Shown here: positions 6,041 through 6,978 of the stretch, in pieces
Position numbering within the stretch: the stretch's first letter is position 1
Layout of the letters: every line of letters starts with the position of its first letter
From: an uncultured Erysipelotrichaceae bacterium
GTDB taxonomy: Bacteria > Bacillota_I > Bacilli_A > RF39 > UBA660
Direction: 5' to 3'
DNA: 6,978 nt
NCBI GenBank assembly: GCA_902796215.1
Contig: CADBNY010000034.1
Location: 1 to 6,978 of the forward strand
Made by a program: the position numbers and the translations under genes
The notes under the pieces: model-generated
What the model saw: only the letters and a program-made list of their open reading frames with translations
Told to the model about the DNA's origin: nothing
Database searches by the model: none

Positions 6041-6068
6041 TTGAAAAAAATATAATTTCATTTATAAT
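6041..6068 (+). promoter_or_regulatory. Sigma-A-type promoter of lon
   Basis: TTGAAA (6041-6046, five of six consensus bases) and a perfect TATAAT (6063-6068) are 16 bp apart, predicting a start near 6075. A second TATAAT at 6051-6056 lacks a good -35 partner. I see no CIRCE element (TTAGCACTC inverted repeat) and no CtsR-type GGTCAAA repeat, so heat-shock control of these classes is not supported here. Confidence 0.7.
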
Positions 6069-6103
6069 AGATTTCAGTATTAAAAATTTGGGGGTGAAAT
6101 TCA

Positions 6104-6978
6104 ATGAATATGGACGACAAATTGTTAGTTTTAGTTATTAATGATATAGTTATATTCCCAAATAATGAAGTACGAATTGAATATGATAATTCTTACGATA
6201 AACAAATGATAGAAATTGTGGATTCTGTTGAAAATAATTTAATGTTAATTGTGAATCCTATTGAAAAAGGAAATATTGATGTTACCTATTTTCCTAAATA
6301 TGGTGTATTAGGTCGTATAAAATTAAAGATGAATGTTCCTAATGGAAAAACACGTATTATTATTGAGGGATTAAATAGGGTAGAGTTGTTTTCGGTGGTA
6401 GAAAACGGCAATTTCTTTCGTGCTAGTTACAAAGAGGTTATTATAAAAGAACCAGATGATAGTCAGAATTATTTTAAGATTCTTGTTAAAGCTTTGGAAA
6501 ACTATATTAATAAAGTTCCTTATATGGGTAATGCAATATTAAGTCAATTAAGTAGTGTAAATACATTAAGTGAATTGTGTGATTTAATCGTTAGTTTTTT
6601 ACCGATTGGGTATGAGGAAAAGAAAAAATATATTACTTTAGTTGATCCTATTTCTAGGGCAAAAAGTCTAATTCAAGATATGAAACGTGATTTGAAATTT
6701 GTTGAGTTAGAGCAGCAGATAGAAGCTGAGGTAGAACAAGAATTGAATGATACTCAAAAGGAATACTTTTTACGTGAAAAAATAAAGTTGATGCAGAAAG
6801 AACTTGGTGATAGCAATAGTAAAGATAGTGAAGTAGAACATCTTTCTAAAAAAATATCTAAGTTGAAATGTAATTCTAAAATTAAAGAAAAAATTAAGAA
6901 AGAATTAGAACGATATGATAGTCTTAGTAGTAACTCTCCTGAAATTGGTATGATTCGGGAATATTTAGATTGGATGAT
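6104..6978 (+). CDS. lon: ATP-dependent protease Lon (LonA), 3' end outside the window
   Basis: The frame is open from ATG 6104 to the right edge, giving 291 full codons of a protein usually near 780 residues. GGGGTGA (6091-6097) lies 6 nt before ATG 6104; the nearby in-frame ATG 6110 is too far from it. Lon is a cytoplasmic AAA+ serine protease that unfolds and degrades damaged and regulatory proteins. Visible parts are the N-terminal substrate-binding domain (about 5-195), with YGVLGRIKLK and GKTRIIIEGLNRVELF matching the family's GT-hydrophobic and EGL-R motifs, and the long helical linker. The linker contains LKFVELEQQIEAEVEQ and EYFLREKIKLMQKELG (residues 220-235), the most recognisable Lon signature. 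IREYLDWM at the edge begins the segment just before the AAA+ module. The Walker motifs and the Ser-Lys catalytic dyad lie beyond the window. The first strand, LVLVINDIVIFPNNEVRIEY, departs from the common LPLR-D-VVFPG form, as in divergent low-GC lineages. Confidence 0.93.
   Translation, partial: MNMDDKLLVLVINDIVIFPNNEVRIEYDNSYDKQMIEIVDSVENNLMLIVNPIEKGNIDVTYFPKYGVLGRIKLKMNVPNGKTRIIIEGLNRVELFSVVENGNFFRASYKEVIIKEPDDSQNYFKILVKALENYINKVPYMGNAILSQLSSVNTLSELCDLIVSFLPIGYEEKKKYITLVDPISRAKSLIQDMKRDLKFVELEQQIEAEVEQELNDTQKEYFLREKIKLMQKELGDSNSKDSEVEHLSKKISKLKCNSKIKEKIKKELERYDSLSSNSPEIGMIREYLDWM

Noticed and set aside
5723..6061. 112-residue frame on the - strand across the 3' end of tig and the tig-lon gap
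   Set aside because: It is antisense to conserved tig sequence and runs through the tig terminator and the lon promoter -10 and -35 region. Its Phe/Ser/Ile/Lys-rich product shows no motif.
5943..6103. CIRCE or CtsR heat-shock operator before lon
   Set aside because: No TTAGCACTC inverted repeat or GGTCAAA tandem repeat is present; only loose AT-rich palindromes are seen.

Overview
The window is very AT-rich, low-GC Bacillota DNA. The likely source is an uncultured, gut-type member of Bacilli, near the Erysipelotrichales/RF39 lineages. Reasons: strong AAGGAGG-type ribosome binding sites, A/T-ending codons throughout, sigma-A-like promoters (TTGTTT-17-TATAAT and TTGAAA-16-TATAAT), U-tailed terminators, and Bacilli-type Trigger factor and Lon. 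Trp is encoded by TGG in every gene and no gene contains an internal TGA, so a standard bacterial code (not the Mycoplasma code) fits. The taxon is an inference; no rRNA is present.

All genes lie on the + strand, in three blocks. (1) Positions 1-964 hold the 3' part of a gene for an acidic protein with 99-bp (33-residue) tandem repeats, followed by a conserved-looking C-terminal segment with one hydrophobic stretch. A good terminator (1041-1095) closes this unit. (2) Positions 1184-4580 form a tight four-gene run: a membrane-anchored putative zinc metallopeptidase (HESYH), a Nudix hydrolase, UDP-glucose 4-epimerase (galE), and a single-pass membrane protein of unknown function with an HGHGG motif. 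Junctions are overlapping or 12 bp long, so co-transcription is likely. (3) Positions 4674-6978 hold protein quality-control genes: Trigger factor (tig) with its own promoter and terminator, then the start of lon, with its own promoter, running off the right edge.

The most informative points are these. The uncharacterised surface metallopeptidase has a visible third-ligand candidate (AED motif). GalE carries Cys at the substrate-gatekeeper position (residue 299), predicting possible UDP-GalNAc/GlcNAc epimerisation. tig is directly next to lon, without the clpX that usually sits between them in Bacillota. The Nudix gene has an odd start: a strong Shine-Dalgarno sequence points to an ATT codon. 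I see no mobile element, CRISPR array, tRNA or rRNA, and nothing that amounts to a clear new defence or biosynthetic system.
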